Positions 25,201 through 38,000 of a stretch of DNA of 64,000 bases are shown here, in pieces. The position numbers and the translations under genes are program-made. Every line of letters begins with the position of its first letter. The stretch's first letter is position 1. The notes beneath the pieces are model-generated. The model was not told the DNA's origin, searched no databases, and saw only the letters and a program-made list of their open reading frames with translations. The DNA is taken from assembly GCA_963971305.1 (NCBI GenBank), contig OZ020307.1:59579702-59643701 (forward strand), written 5' to 3'. This DNA is from Arcuatula senhousia (taxonomy: Eukaryota > Mollusca > Bivalvia > Mytilida > Mytilidae).

Positions 25201-28000
25201 CGCTCCATTTAGCGCTTACTTTTTTGCGCAACATGTCTACTTGAAGAACATACTTTGTTTTGCTAAATACTTCTTATAGTTTTAATCTGGTACACAATAC
25301 CGCACGAACAATAGATTTTTTCAGGACGCCAATTTTTTGACGTTTTTTCTAAAACCGAATAAAAAAAATGAAAGATATGGGGATATATTAAAAGGTCATA
25401 GGCGCTATGCGCCTATTTTTTGTTGTAATACCTTGCGCAACATGTCTACTTTTGAATGATACTCTATTTTAAGAAATACTACTTATAGTTTCACCAGAAA
25501 ACATCATACCGCCCGAATGGAAGAATTTTCTAGAGCGTCAATTTTATGACGTTTTTCTCGAAAAACAAGTGAAAAACATGTAAGAAAGTTTTTGGTCTCG
25601 CGCTATAATAAGCGCTACACGCTCCATTTAGCGCTTACTTTTTTGCGCAACATGTCTACTTGAAGAACATACTTTGTTTTGCTAAATACTTCTTATAGTT
25701 TTAATCTGGTACACAATACCGCACGAACAATAGATTTTTTCAGGACGCCAATTTTTTGACGTTTTTTCTAAAACCGAATAAAAAAAATGAAAGATATGGG
25801 GATATATTAAAAGGTCATAGGCGCTATGCGCCTATTTTTTGTTGTAATACCTTGCGCAACATGTCTACTTTTGAATGATACTCTATTTTAAGAAATACTA
25901 CTTATAGTTTCACCAGAAAACATCATACCGCCCGAATGGAAGAATTTTCTAGAGCGTCAATTTTATGACGTTTTTCTCGAAAAACAAGTGAAAAACATGT
26001 AAGAAAGTTTTTGGTCTCGCGCTATAATAAGCGTTACACGCTCCATTTAGCGCTTACTTTTTTGCGCAACATGTCTACTTGAAGAACATACTTTGTTTTG
26101 CTAAATACTTCTTATAGTTTTAATCTGGTACACAATACCGCACGAACAATAGATTTTTTCAGGACGCCAATTTTTTGACGTTTTTTCTAAAACCGAATAA
26201 AAAAAATGAAAGATATGGGGATATATTAAAAGGTCATAGGTGCTATGCGCCTATTTTTTGTTGTAATACCTTGCGCAACATGTCTACTTTTGAATGATAC
26301 TCTATTTTAAGAAATACTACTTATAGTTTCACCAGAAAACATCATACCGCCCGAATGGAAGAATTTTCTAGAGCGTCAATTTTATGACGTTTTTCTCGAA
26401 AAACAAGTGAAAAACATGTAAGAAAGTTTTTGGTCTCGCGCTATAATAAGCGCTACACGCTCCATTTAGCGCTTACTTTTTTGCACAACATGTCTACTTG
26501 AAGAACATACTTTGTTTTGCTAAATACTTCTTATAGTTTTAATCTGGTACACAATACCGCACGAACAATATATTTTTTCAGGACGCCAATTTTTTGACGT
26601 TTTTTCTAAAACCGAATAAAAAAAATGAAAGATATGGGGATATATTAAAAGGTCATAGGCGCTATGCGCCTATTTTTTGTTGTAATACCTTGCGCAACAT
26701 GTCTACTTTTGAATGATACTCTATTTTAAGAAATACTACTTATAGTTTCACCAGAAAACATCATACCACCCGAATGGAAGAATTTTCTAGAGCGTCAATT
26801 TTATGACGTTTTTCTCGAAAAACAAGTGAAAAACATGTAAGAAAGTTTTTGGTCTCGCGCTATAATAAGCGCTACACGCTCCATTTAGCGCTTACTTTTT
26901 TGCGCAACATGTCTACTTGAAGAACATACTTTGTTTTGCTAAATACTTCTTATAGTTTTAATCTGGTACACAATACCGCACGAACAATAGATTTTTTCAG
27001 GACGCCAATTTTTTGACGTTTTTTCTAAAACCGAATAAAAAAAAATGAAAGATATGGGGATATATTAAAAGGTCATAGGCGCTATGCGCCTATTTTTTGT
27101 TGTAATACCTTGCGCAACATGTCTACTTTTGAATGATACTCTATTTTAAGAAATACTACTTATAGTTTCACCAGAAAACATCATACCGCCCGAATGGAAG
27201 AATTTTCTAGAGCGTCAATTTTATGACGTTTTTCTCGAAAAACAAGTGAAAAACATGTAAGAAAGTTTTTGGTCTCGCGCTATAATAAGCGCTACACGCT
27301 CCATTTAGCGCTTACTTTTTTGCGCAACATGTCTACTTGAAGAACATACTTTGTTTTGCTAAATACTTCTTAATTATAGTTTTAATCTGGTACACAATAC
27401 CGCACGAACAATAGATTTTTTCAGGACGCCAATTTTTTGACGTTTTTTCTAAAACCGAATAAAAAAAATGAAAGATATGGGGATATATTAAAAGGTCATA
27501 GGCGCTATGCGCCTATTTTTTGTTGTAATACCTTGCGCAACATGTCTACTTTTGAATGATACTCTATTTTAAGAAATACTACTTATAGTTTCACCAGAAA
27601 ACATCATACCGCCCGAATGGAAGAATTTTCTAGAGCGTCAATTTTATGACGTTTTTCTCGAAAAACAAGTGAAAAACATGTAAGAAAGTTTTTGGTCTCG
27701 CGCTATAATAAGCGCTACACGCTCCATTTAGCGCTTACTTTTTTGCGCAACATGTCTATTTGAAGAACATACTTTGTTTTGCTAAATACTTCTTATAGTT
27801 TTAATCTGGTACACAATACCGCACGAACAATAGATATTTTCAGGACGCCAATTTTTTGACGTTTTTTCTAAAACCGAATAAAAAAAATGAAAGATATGGG
27901 GATATATTAAAAGGTCATAGGCGCTATGCGCCTATTTTTTGTTGTAATACCTTGCGCAACATGTCTACTTTTGAATGATACTCTATTTTAAGAAATACTA
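22250..28000 (+). repeat. Twelve-monomer (about 5.03-kb) duplication
   Basis: The insertion variant TTAATTATAG at about 22337 is followed one monomer later by GTCTATTTGAAG at about 22721. The same ordered pair is found at about 27369 and 27754, about 5030 bp away, close to twelve monomers. The interval between them contains the four-monomer duplication described separately, so that amplification either preceded the 12-monomer step or was inserted into it. Confidence 0.65.
24400..26900 (+). repeat. Four-monomer (1676-bp) higher-order duplication
   Basis: A run of markers recurs at 1676 bp, four times 419. These are GGTGC (about 24563 and 26239), GCACAAC in the A box (about 24808 and 26484), AATATATTTTTTC (24891 and 26567) and ATACCACCC in half B (about 25089 and 26765). 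A further marker, GCGTTACACG, occurs at about 23518 and 26033, six monomers apart, so the left boundary of the duplication lies between 23.5 and 24.5 kb. TTTGGTTTGC at about 24836 is private to the left copy. Confidence 0.82.
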
Positions 28001-31000
28001 CTTATAGTTTCACCAGAAAACATCATACCGCCCGAATGGAAGAATTTTCTAGAGCGTCAATTTTATGACGTTTTTCTCGAAAAACAAGTGAAAAACATGT
28101 AAGAAAGTTTTTGGTCTCGCGCTATAATAAGCGCTACACGCTCCATTTAGCGCTTACTTTTTTGCGCAACATGTCTACTTGAAGAACATACTTTGTTTTG
28201 CTAAATACTTCTTATAGTTTTAATCTGGTACACAATACCGCACGAACAATAGATTTTTTCAGGACGCCAATTTTTTGACGTTTTTTCTAAAACCGAATAA
28301 AAAAAATGAAAGATATGGGGATATATTAAAAGGTCATAGGTGCTATGCGCCTATTTTTTGTTGTAATACCTTGCACAACATGTCTACTTTTGAATGATAC
28401 TCTATTTTAAGAAATACTACTTATAGTTTCACCAGAAAACATCATACCGCCCGAATGGAAGAATTTTCTAGAGCGTCAATTTTATGACGTTTTTCTCGAA
28501 AAACAAGTGAAAAACATGTAAGAAAGTTTTTGGTCTCGCGCTATAATAAGCGCTACACGCTCCATTTAGCGCTTACTTTTTTGCACAACATGTCTACTTG
28601 AAGAACATACTTTGTTTTGCTAAATACTTCTTATAGTTTTAATCTGGTACACAATACCGCACGAACAATAGATTTTTTCAGGACGCCAATTTTTTGACGT
28701 TTTTTCTAAAACCGAATAAAAAAAATGAAAGATATGGGGATATATTAAAAGGTCATAGGCGCTATGCGCCTATTTTTTGTTGTAATACCTTGCGCAACAT
28801 GTCTACTTTTGAATGATACTCTATTTTAAGAAATACTACTTATAGTTTCACCAGAAAACATCATACCGCCCGAATGGAAGAATTTTCTAGAGCGTCAATT
28901 TTATGACGTTTTTCTCGAAAAACAAGTGAAAAACATGTAAGAAAGTTTTTGGTCTCGCGCTATAATAAGCGCTACACGCTCCATTTAGCGCTTACTTTTT
29001 TGCACAACATGTCTACTTGAAGAACATACTTTGTTTTGCTAAATACTTCTTATAGTTTTAATCTGGTACACAATACCGCACGAACAATAGATTTTTTCAG
29101 GACGCCAATTTTTTGACGTTTTTTCTAAAACCGAATAAAAAAAATGAAAGATATGGGGATATATTAAAAGGTCATAGGCGCTATGCGCCTATTTTTTGTT
29201 GTAATACCTTGCGCAACATGTCTACTTTTGAATGATACTCTATTTTAAGAAATACTACTTATAGTTTCACCAGAAAACATCATACCGCCCGAATGGAAGA
29301 ATTTTCTAGAGCGTCAATTTTATGACGTTTTTCTCGAAAAACAAGTGAAAAACATGTAAGAAAGTTTTTGGTCTCGCGCTATAATAAGCGCTACACGCTC
29401 CATTTAGCGCTTACTTTTTTGCGCAACATGTCTACTTGAAGAACATACTTTGTTTTGCTAAATACTTCTTATAGTTTTAATCTGGTACACAATACCGCAC
29501 GAACAATAGATTTTTTCAGGACGCCAATTTTTTGACGTTTTTTCTACAACCGAATAAAAAAAATGAAAGATATGGGGATATATTAAAAGGTCATAGGTGC
29601 TATGCGCCTATTTTTTGTTGTAATACCTTGCGCAACATGTCTACTTTTGAATGATACTCTATTTTAAGAAATACTACTTATAGTTTCACCAGAAAACATC
29701 ATACCGCCCGAATGGAAGAATTTTCTAGAGCGTCAATTTTATGACGTTTTTCTCGAAAAACAAGTGAAAAACATGTAAGAAAGTTTTTGGTCTCGCGCTA
29801 TAATAAGCGCTACACGCTCCATTTAGCGCTTACTTTTTTGCACAACATGTCTACTTGAAGAACATACTTTGTTTTGCTAAATACTTCTTATAGTTTTAAT
29901 CTGGTACACAATACCGCACGAACAATAGATTTTTTCAGGACGCCAATTTTTTGACGTTTTTTCTAAAACCGAATAAAAAAAATGAAAGATATGGGGATAT
30001 ATTAAAAGGTCATAGGCGCTATGCGCCTATTTTTTGTTGTAATACCTTGCGCAACATGTCTACTTTTGAATGATACTCTATTTTAAGAAATACTACTTAT
30101 AGTTTCACCAGAAAACATCATACCGCCCGAATGGAAGAATTTTCTAGAGCGTCAATTTTATGACGTTTTTCTCGAAAAACAAGTGAAAAACATGTAAGAA
30201 AGTTTTTGGTCTCGCGCTATAATAAGCGCTACACGCTCCATTTAGCGCTTACTTTTTTGCGCAACATGTCTACTTGAAGAACATACTTTGTTTTGCTAAA
30301 TACTTCTTATAGTTTTAATCTGGTACACAATACCGCACGAACAATAGATTTTTTCAGGACGCCAATTTTTTGACGTTTTTTCTAAAACCGAATAAAAAAA
30401 ATGAAAGATATGGGGATATATTAAAAGGTCATAGGCGCTATGCGCCTATTTTTTGTTGTAATACCTTGCGCAACATGTCTACTTTTGAATGATACTCTAT
30501 TTTAAGAAATACTACTTATAGTTTCACCAGAAAACATCATACCGCCCGAATGGAAGAATTTTCTAGAGCGTCAATTTTATGACGTTTTTCTCGAAAAACA
30601 AGTGAAAAACATGTAAGAAAGTTTTTGGTCTCGCGCTATAATAAGCGCTACACGCTCCATTTAGCGCTTACTTTTTTGCGCAACATGTCTACTTGAAGAA
30701 CATACTTTGTTTTGCTAAATACTTCTTATAGTTTTAATCTGGTACACAATACCGCACGAACAATAGATTTTTTCAGGACGCCAATTTTTTGACGTTTTTT
30801 CTACAACCGAATAAAAAAAATGAAAGATATGGGGATATATTAAAAGGTCATAGGTGCTATGCGCCTATTTTTTGTTGTAATACCTTGCGCAACATGTCTA
30901 CTTTTGAATGATACTCTATTTTAAGAAATACTACTTATAGTTTCACCAGAAAACATCATACCGCCCGAATGGAAGAATTTTCTAGAGCGTCAATTTTATG

Positions 31001-33200
31001 ACGTTTTTCTCGAAAAACAAGTGAAAAACATGTAAGAAAGTTTTTGGTCTCGCGCTATAATAAGCGCTACACGCTCCATTTAGCGCTTACTTTTTTGCAC
31101 AACATGTCTACTTGAAGAACATACTTTGTTTTGCTAAATACTTCTTATAGTTTTAATCTGGTACACAATACCGCACGAACAATAGATTTTTTCAGGACGC
31201 CAATTTTTTGACGTTTTTTCTAAAACCGAATAAAAAAAATGAAAGATATGGGGATATATTAAAAGGTCATAGGCGCTATGCGCCTATTTTTTGTTGTAAT
31301 ACCTTGCGCAACATGTCTACTTTTGAATGATACTCTATTTTAAGAAATACTACTTATAGTTTCACCAGAAAACATCATACCGCCCGAATGGAAGAATTTT
31401 CTAGAGCGTCAATTTTATGACGTTTTTCTCGAAAAACAAGTGAAAAACATGTAAGAAAGTTTTTGGTCTCGCGCTATAATAAGCGCTACACGCTCCATTT
31501 AGCGCTTACTTTTTTGCGCAACATGTCTACTTGAAGAACATACTTTGTTTTGCTAAATACTTCTTATAGTTTTAATCTGGTACACAATACCGCACGAACA
31601 ATAGATTTTTTCAGGACGCCAATTTTTTGACGTTTTTTCTAAAACCGAATAAAAAAAATGAAAGATATGGGGATATATTAAAAGGTCATAGGCGCTATGC
31701 GCCTATTTTTTGTTGTAATACCTTGCGCAACATGTCTACTTTTGAATGATACTCTATTTTAAGAAATACTACTTATAGTTTCACCAGAAAACATCATACC
31801 GCCCGAATGGAAGAATTTTCTAGAGCGTCAATTTTATGACGTTTTTCTCGAAAAACAAGTGAAAAACATGTAAGAAAGTTTTTGGTCTCGCGCTATAATA
31901 AGCGCTACACGCTCCATTTAGCGCTTACTTTTTTGCGCAACATGTCTATTTGAAGAACATACTTTGTTTTGCTAAATACTTCTTATAGTTTTAATCTGGT
32001 ACACAATACCGCACGAACAATAGATATTTTCAGGACGCCAATTTTTTGACGTTTTTTCTAAAACCGAATAAAAAAAATGAAAGATATGGGGATATATTAA
32101 AAGGTCATAGGCGCTATGCGCCTATTTTTTGTTGTAATACCTTGCGCAACATGTCTACTTTTGAATGATACTCTATTTTAAGAAATACTACTTATAGTTT
32201 CACCAGAAAACATCATACCGCCCGAATGGAAGAATTTTCTAGAGCGTCAATTTTATGACGTTTTTCTCGAAAAACAAGTGAAAAACATGTAAGAAAGTTT
32301 TTGGTCTCGCGCTATAATAAGCGCTACACGCTCCATTTAGCGCTTACTTTTTTGCGCAACATGTCTACTTGAAGAACATACTTTGTTTTGCTAAATACTT
32401 CTTATAGTTTTAATCTGGTACACAATACCGCACGAACAATAGATTTTTTCAGGACGCCAATTTTTTGACGTTTTTTCTAAAACCGAATAAAAAAAATGAA
32501 AGATATGGGGATATATTAAAAGGTCATAGGTGCTATGCGCCTATTTTTTGTTGTAATACCTTGCACAACATGTCTACTTTTGAATGATACTCTATTTTAA
32601 GAAATACTACTTATAGTTTCACCAGAAAACATCATACCGCCCGAATGGAAGAATTTTCTAGAGCGTCAATTTTATGACGTTTTTCTCGAAAAACAAGTGA
32701 AAAACATGTAAGAAAGTTTTTGGTCTCGCGCTATAATAAGCGCTACACGCTCCATTTAGCGCTTACTTTTTTGCACAACATGTCTACTTGAAGAACATAC
32801 TTTGTTTTGCTAAATACTTCTTATAGTTTTAATCTGGTACACAATACCGCACGAACAATAGATTTTTTCAGGACGCCAATTTTTTGACGTTTTTTCTAAA
32901 ACCGAATAAAAAAAATGAAAGATATGGGGATATATTAAAAGGTCATAGGCGCTATGCGCCTATTTTTTGTTGTAATACCTTGCGCAACATGTCTACTTTT
33001 GAATGATACTCTATTTTAAGAAATACTACTTATAGTTTCACCAGAAAACATCATACCGCCCGAATGGAAGAATTTTCTAGAGCGTCAATTTTATGACGTT
33101 TTTCTCGAAAAACAAGTGAAAAACATGTAAGAAAGTTTTTGGTCTCGCGCTATAATAAGCGCTACACGCTCCATTTAGCGCTTACTTTTTTGCGCAACAT
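27660..33200 (+). repeat. Ten-monomer (4190-bp) higher-order duplication
   Basis: Five ordered markers repeat at exactly 4190 bp (10 x 419): GTCTATTTGAAG at 27754 and 31944, TAGATATTTTCAGG at about 27831 and 32021, GGTGC at about 28339 and 32529, GCACAAC in the B box at about 28373 and 32563, and GCACAAC in the next A box at about 28573 and 32763. The exact multiple shows no net indel between the copies, consistent with a recent event. Confidence 0.85.
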
Positions 33201-34640
33201 GTCTACTTGAAGAACATACTTTGTTTTGCTAAATACTTCTTATAGTTTTAATCTGGTACACAATACCGCACGAACAATAGATTTTTTCAGGACGCCAATT
33301 TTTTGACGTTTTTTCTACAACCGAATAAAAAAAATGAAAGATATGGGGATATATTAAAAGGTCATAGGTGCTATGCGCCTATTTTTTGTTGTAATACCTT
33401 GCGCAACATGTCTACTTTTGAATGATACTCTATTTTAAGAAATACTACTTATAGTTTCACCAGAAAACATCATACCGCCCGAATGGAAGAATTTTCTAGA
33501 GCGTCAATTTTATGACGTTTTTCTCGAAAAACAAGTGAAAAACATGTAAGAAAGTTTTTGGTCTCGCGCTATAATAAGCGCTACACGCTCCATTTAGCGC
33601 TTACTTTTTTGCACAACATGTCTACTTGAAGAACATACTTTGTTTTGCTAAATACTTCTTATAGTTTTAATCTGGTACACAATACCGCACGAACAATAGA
33701 TTTTTTCAGGACGCCAATTTTTTGACGTTTTTTCTAAAACCGAATAAAAAAAATGAAAGATATGGGGATATATTAAAAGGTCATAGGCGCTATGCGCCTA
33801 TTTTTTGTTGTAATACCTTGCGCAACATGTCTACTTTTGAATGATACTCTATTTTAAGAAATACTACTTATAGTTTCACCAGAAAACATCATACCGCCCG
33901 AATGGAAGAATTTTCTAGAGCGTCAATTTTATGACGTTTTTCTCGAAAAACAAGTGAAAAACATGTAAGAAAGTTTTTGGTCTCGCGCTATAATAAGCGC
34001 TACACGCTCCATTTAGCGCTTACTTTTTTGCGCAACATGTCTACTTGAAGAACATACTTTGTTTTGCTAAATACTTCTTATAGTTTTAATCTGGTACACA
34101 ATACCGCACGAACAATAGATTTTTTCAGGACGCCAATTTTTTGACGTTTTTTCTACAACCGAATAAAAAAAATGAAAGATATGGGGATATATTAAAAGGT
34201 CATAGGTGCTATGCGCCTATTTTTTGTTGTAATACCTTGCGCAACATGTCTACTTTTGAATGATACTCTATTTTAAGAAATACTACTTATAGTTTCACCA
34301 GAAAACATCATACCGCCCGAATGGAAGAATTTTCTAGAGCGTCAATTTTATGACGTTTTTCTCGAAAAACAAGTGAAAAACATGTAAGAAAGTTTTTGGT
34401 CTCGCGCTATAATAAGCGCTACACGCTCCATTTAGCGCTTACTTTTTTGCACAACATGTCTACTTGAAGAACATACTTTGTTTTGCTAAATACTTCTTAT
34501 AGTTTTAATCTGGTACACAATACCGCACGAACAATAGATTTTTTCAGGACGCCAATTTTTTGACGTTTTTTCTAAAACCGAATAAAAAAAATGAAAGATA
34601 TGGGGATATATTAAAAGGTCATAGGCGCTATGCGCCTATT
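29400..34640 (+). repeat. CTACAACC subfamily with 3- and 2-monomer spacing
   Basis: The rare change CTACAACC (for CTAAAACC) in half A occurs at about 29544, 30801, 33315 and 34153, always with GGTGC in the same half and GCACAAC in the following A box. Spacings are about 1257 bp (3 monomers), 2514 bp (6) and exactly 838 bp (2). All four are likely copies of one founder monomer spread by successive block amplifications of different length. Confidence 0.8.
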
Positions 34641-35099
34641 TTTTGTTGTAATACCTTGCGCAACATGTCTACTTTTGAATGATACTCTATTTTAAGAAAT
34701 ACTACTTATAGTTTCACCAGAAAACATCATACCGCCCGAATGGAAGAATTTTCTAGAGCGTCAATTTTATGACGTTTTTCTCGAAAAACAAGTGAAAAAC
34801 ATGTAAGAAAGTTTTTGGTCTCGCGCTATAATAAGCGCTACACGCTCCATTTAGCGCTTACTTTTTTGCGCAACATGTCTACTTGAAGAACATACTTTGT
34901 TTTGCTAAATACTTCTTATAGTTTTAATCTGGTACACAATACCGCACGAACAATAGATTTTTTCAGGACGCCAATTTTTTGACGTTTTTTCTAAAACCGA
35001 ATAAAAAAAATGAAAGATATGGGGATATATTAAAAGGTCATAGGCGCTATGCGCCTATTTTTTGTTGTAATACCTTGCGCAACATGTCTACTTTTGAAT

Positions 35100-38000
35100 G
35101 ATACTCTATTTTAAGAAATACTACTTATAGTTTCACCAGAAAACATCATACCACCCGAATGGAAGAATTTTCTAGAGCGTCAATTTTATGACGTTTTTCT
35201 CGAAAAACAAGTGAAAAACATGTAAGAAAGTTTTTGGTCTCGCGCTATAATAAGCGCTACACGCTCCATTTAGCGCTTACTTTTTTGCGCAACATGTCTA
35301 CTTGAAGAACATACTTTGTTTTGCTAAATACTTCTTATCGTTTTAATCTGGTACACAATACCGCACGAACAATAGATTTTTTCAGGACGCCAATTTTTTG
35401 ACGTTTTTTCTAAAACCGAATAAAAAAAATGAAAGATATGGGGATATATTAAAAGGTCATAGCCGCTATGCGCCTATTTTTTGTTGTAATACCTTGCGCA
35501 ACATGTCTACTTTTGAATGATACTCTATTTTAAGAAATACTACTTATAGTTTCACCAGAAAACATCATACCGCCCGAATGGAAGAATTTTCTAGAGCGTC
35601 AATTTTATGACGTTTTTCTCGAAAAACAAGTGAAAAACATGTAAGAAAGTTTTTTGGTCTCGCGCTATAATAAGCGCTACACGCTCCATTAAGCGCTTAC
35701 TTTTTTGCGCAACATGTCTACTTGAAGAACATACTTTGTTTTGCTAAATACTTCTTATAGTTTTAATCTGGTACACAATACCGCACGAACAATAGATTTT
35801 TTCAGGACGCCAATTTTTTGACGTTTTTTCTAAAACCGAATAAAAAAAATGAAAGATATGGGGATATATTAAAAGGTCATAGGCGCTATGCGCCTATTTT
35901 TTGTTGTAATACCTTGCGCAACATGTCTACTTTTGAATGATACTCTATTTTAAGAAATACTACTCATAGTTTCACCAGAAAACATCATACCACCCGAATG
36001 GAAGAATTTTCTAGAGCGTCAATTTTATGACGTTTTTCTCGAAAAACAAGTGAAAAACAAGTAAGAAAGTTTTTGGTCTCGCGCTATAATAAGCGCTACA
36101 CGCTCCATTTAGCGCTTACTTTTTTGCGCAACATGTCTACTTGAAGAACATACTTTGTTTTGCTAAATACTTCTTATAGTTTTAATCTGGTACACAATAC
36201 CGCACGAACAATAGATTTTTTCAGGACGCCAATTTTTTGACGTTTTTTTCTAAAACCGAATAAAAAAAATGAAAGATATGGGGATATATTAAAAGGTCAT
36301 AGGCGCTATGCGCCTATTTTTTGTTGTAATACCTTGCGCAACATGTCTACTTTTGAATGATACTCTATTTTAAGAAATACTACTTATAGTTTCACCAGAA
36401 AACATCATACCGCCCGAATGGAAGAATTTTCTAGAGCGTCAATTTTATGACGTTTTTCTCGAAAAACAAGTGAAAAACATGTAAGAAAGTTTTTGGTCTC
36501 GCGCTATAATAAGCGCTACACGCTCCATTTAGCGCTTAATTTTTTGCGCAACATGTCTATTTGAAGAACATACTTTGTTTTGCTAAATACTTCTTATAGT
36601 TTTAATCTGGTACACAATACCGCACGAACAATAGATTTTTTCAGGACGCCAATTTTTTGACGTTTTTTTCTAAAACCGAATAAAAAAAATGAAAGATATG
36701 GGGATATATTAAAAGGTCATAGGCGCTATGCGCCTATATTTTGTTGTAATACCTTGCGCAACATGTCTACTTTTGAATGATACTCTATTTTAAGAAATAC
36801 TACTTATAGTTTCACCAGAAAACATCATACCGCCCGAATGGAAGAATTTTCTAGAGCGTCAATTTTATGACGTTTTTCTCGAAAAACAAGTGAAAAACAT
36901 GTAAGAAAGTTTTTGGTCTCGCGCTATAATAAGCGCTACACGCTCCATTTAGCGCTTAATTTTTTGCGCAACATGTCTATTTGAAGAACATACTTTGTTT
37001 TGCTAAATACTTCTTATAGTTTTAATCTGGTACACAATACCGCACGAACAATAGATTTTTTCAGGACGCCAATTTTTTGACGTTTTTTTCTAAAACCGAA
37101 TAAAAAAAATGAAAGATATGGGGATATATTAAAAGGTCATAGGCGCTATGCGCCTATTTTTTGTTGTAATACCTTGCGAACATGTCTACTTTTGAATGAT
37201 ACTCTATTTTAAGAAATACTACTTATAGTTTCACCAGAAAACATCATACCGCCCGAATGGAAGAATTTTCTAGAGCGTCAATTTTATGACGTTTTTCTCG
37301 AAAAACAAGTGAAAAACATGTAAGAAAGTTTTTGGTCTCGCGCTATAATAAGCGCTACACGCTCCATTTAGCGCTTACTTTTTTGCGCAACATGTCTACT
37401 TGAAGAACATACTTTGTTTTGCTAAATACTTCTTATAGTTTTAATCTGGTACACAATACCGCACGAACAATAGATTTTTTCAGGACGCCAATTTTTTGAC
37501 GTTTTTTCTAAAACCGAATAAAAAAATGAAAGATATGGGGATATATTAAAAGGTCATAGGCGCTATGCGCCTATTTTTTGTTGTAATACCTTGCGCAACA
37601 TGTCTACTTTTGAATGATACTCTATTTTAAGAAATACTACTTATAGTTTCACCAGAAAACATCATACCGCCCGAATGGAAGAATTTTCTAGAGCGTCAAT
37701 TTTATGACGTTTTTCTCGAAAAACAAGTGAAAAACATGTAAGAAAGTTTTTGGTCTCGCGCTATAATAAGCGCTACACGCTCCATTTAGCGCTTACTTTT
37801 TTGCGCAACATGTCTACTTGAAGAACATACTTTGTTTTGCTAAATACTTCTTATAGTTTTAATCTGGTACACAATACCGCACGAACAATAGATTTTTTCA
37901 GGACGCCAATTTTTTGACGTTTTTTCTAAAACCGAATAAAAAAAATGAAAGATATGGGGATATATTAAAAGGTCATAGGCGCTATGCGCCTATTTTTTGT

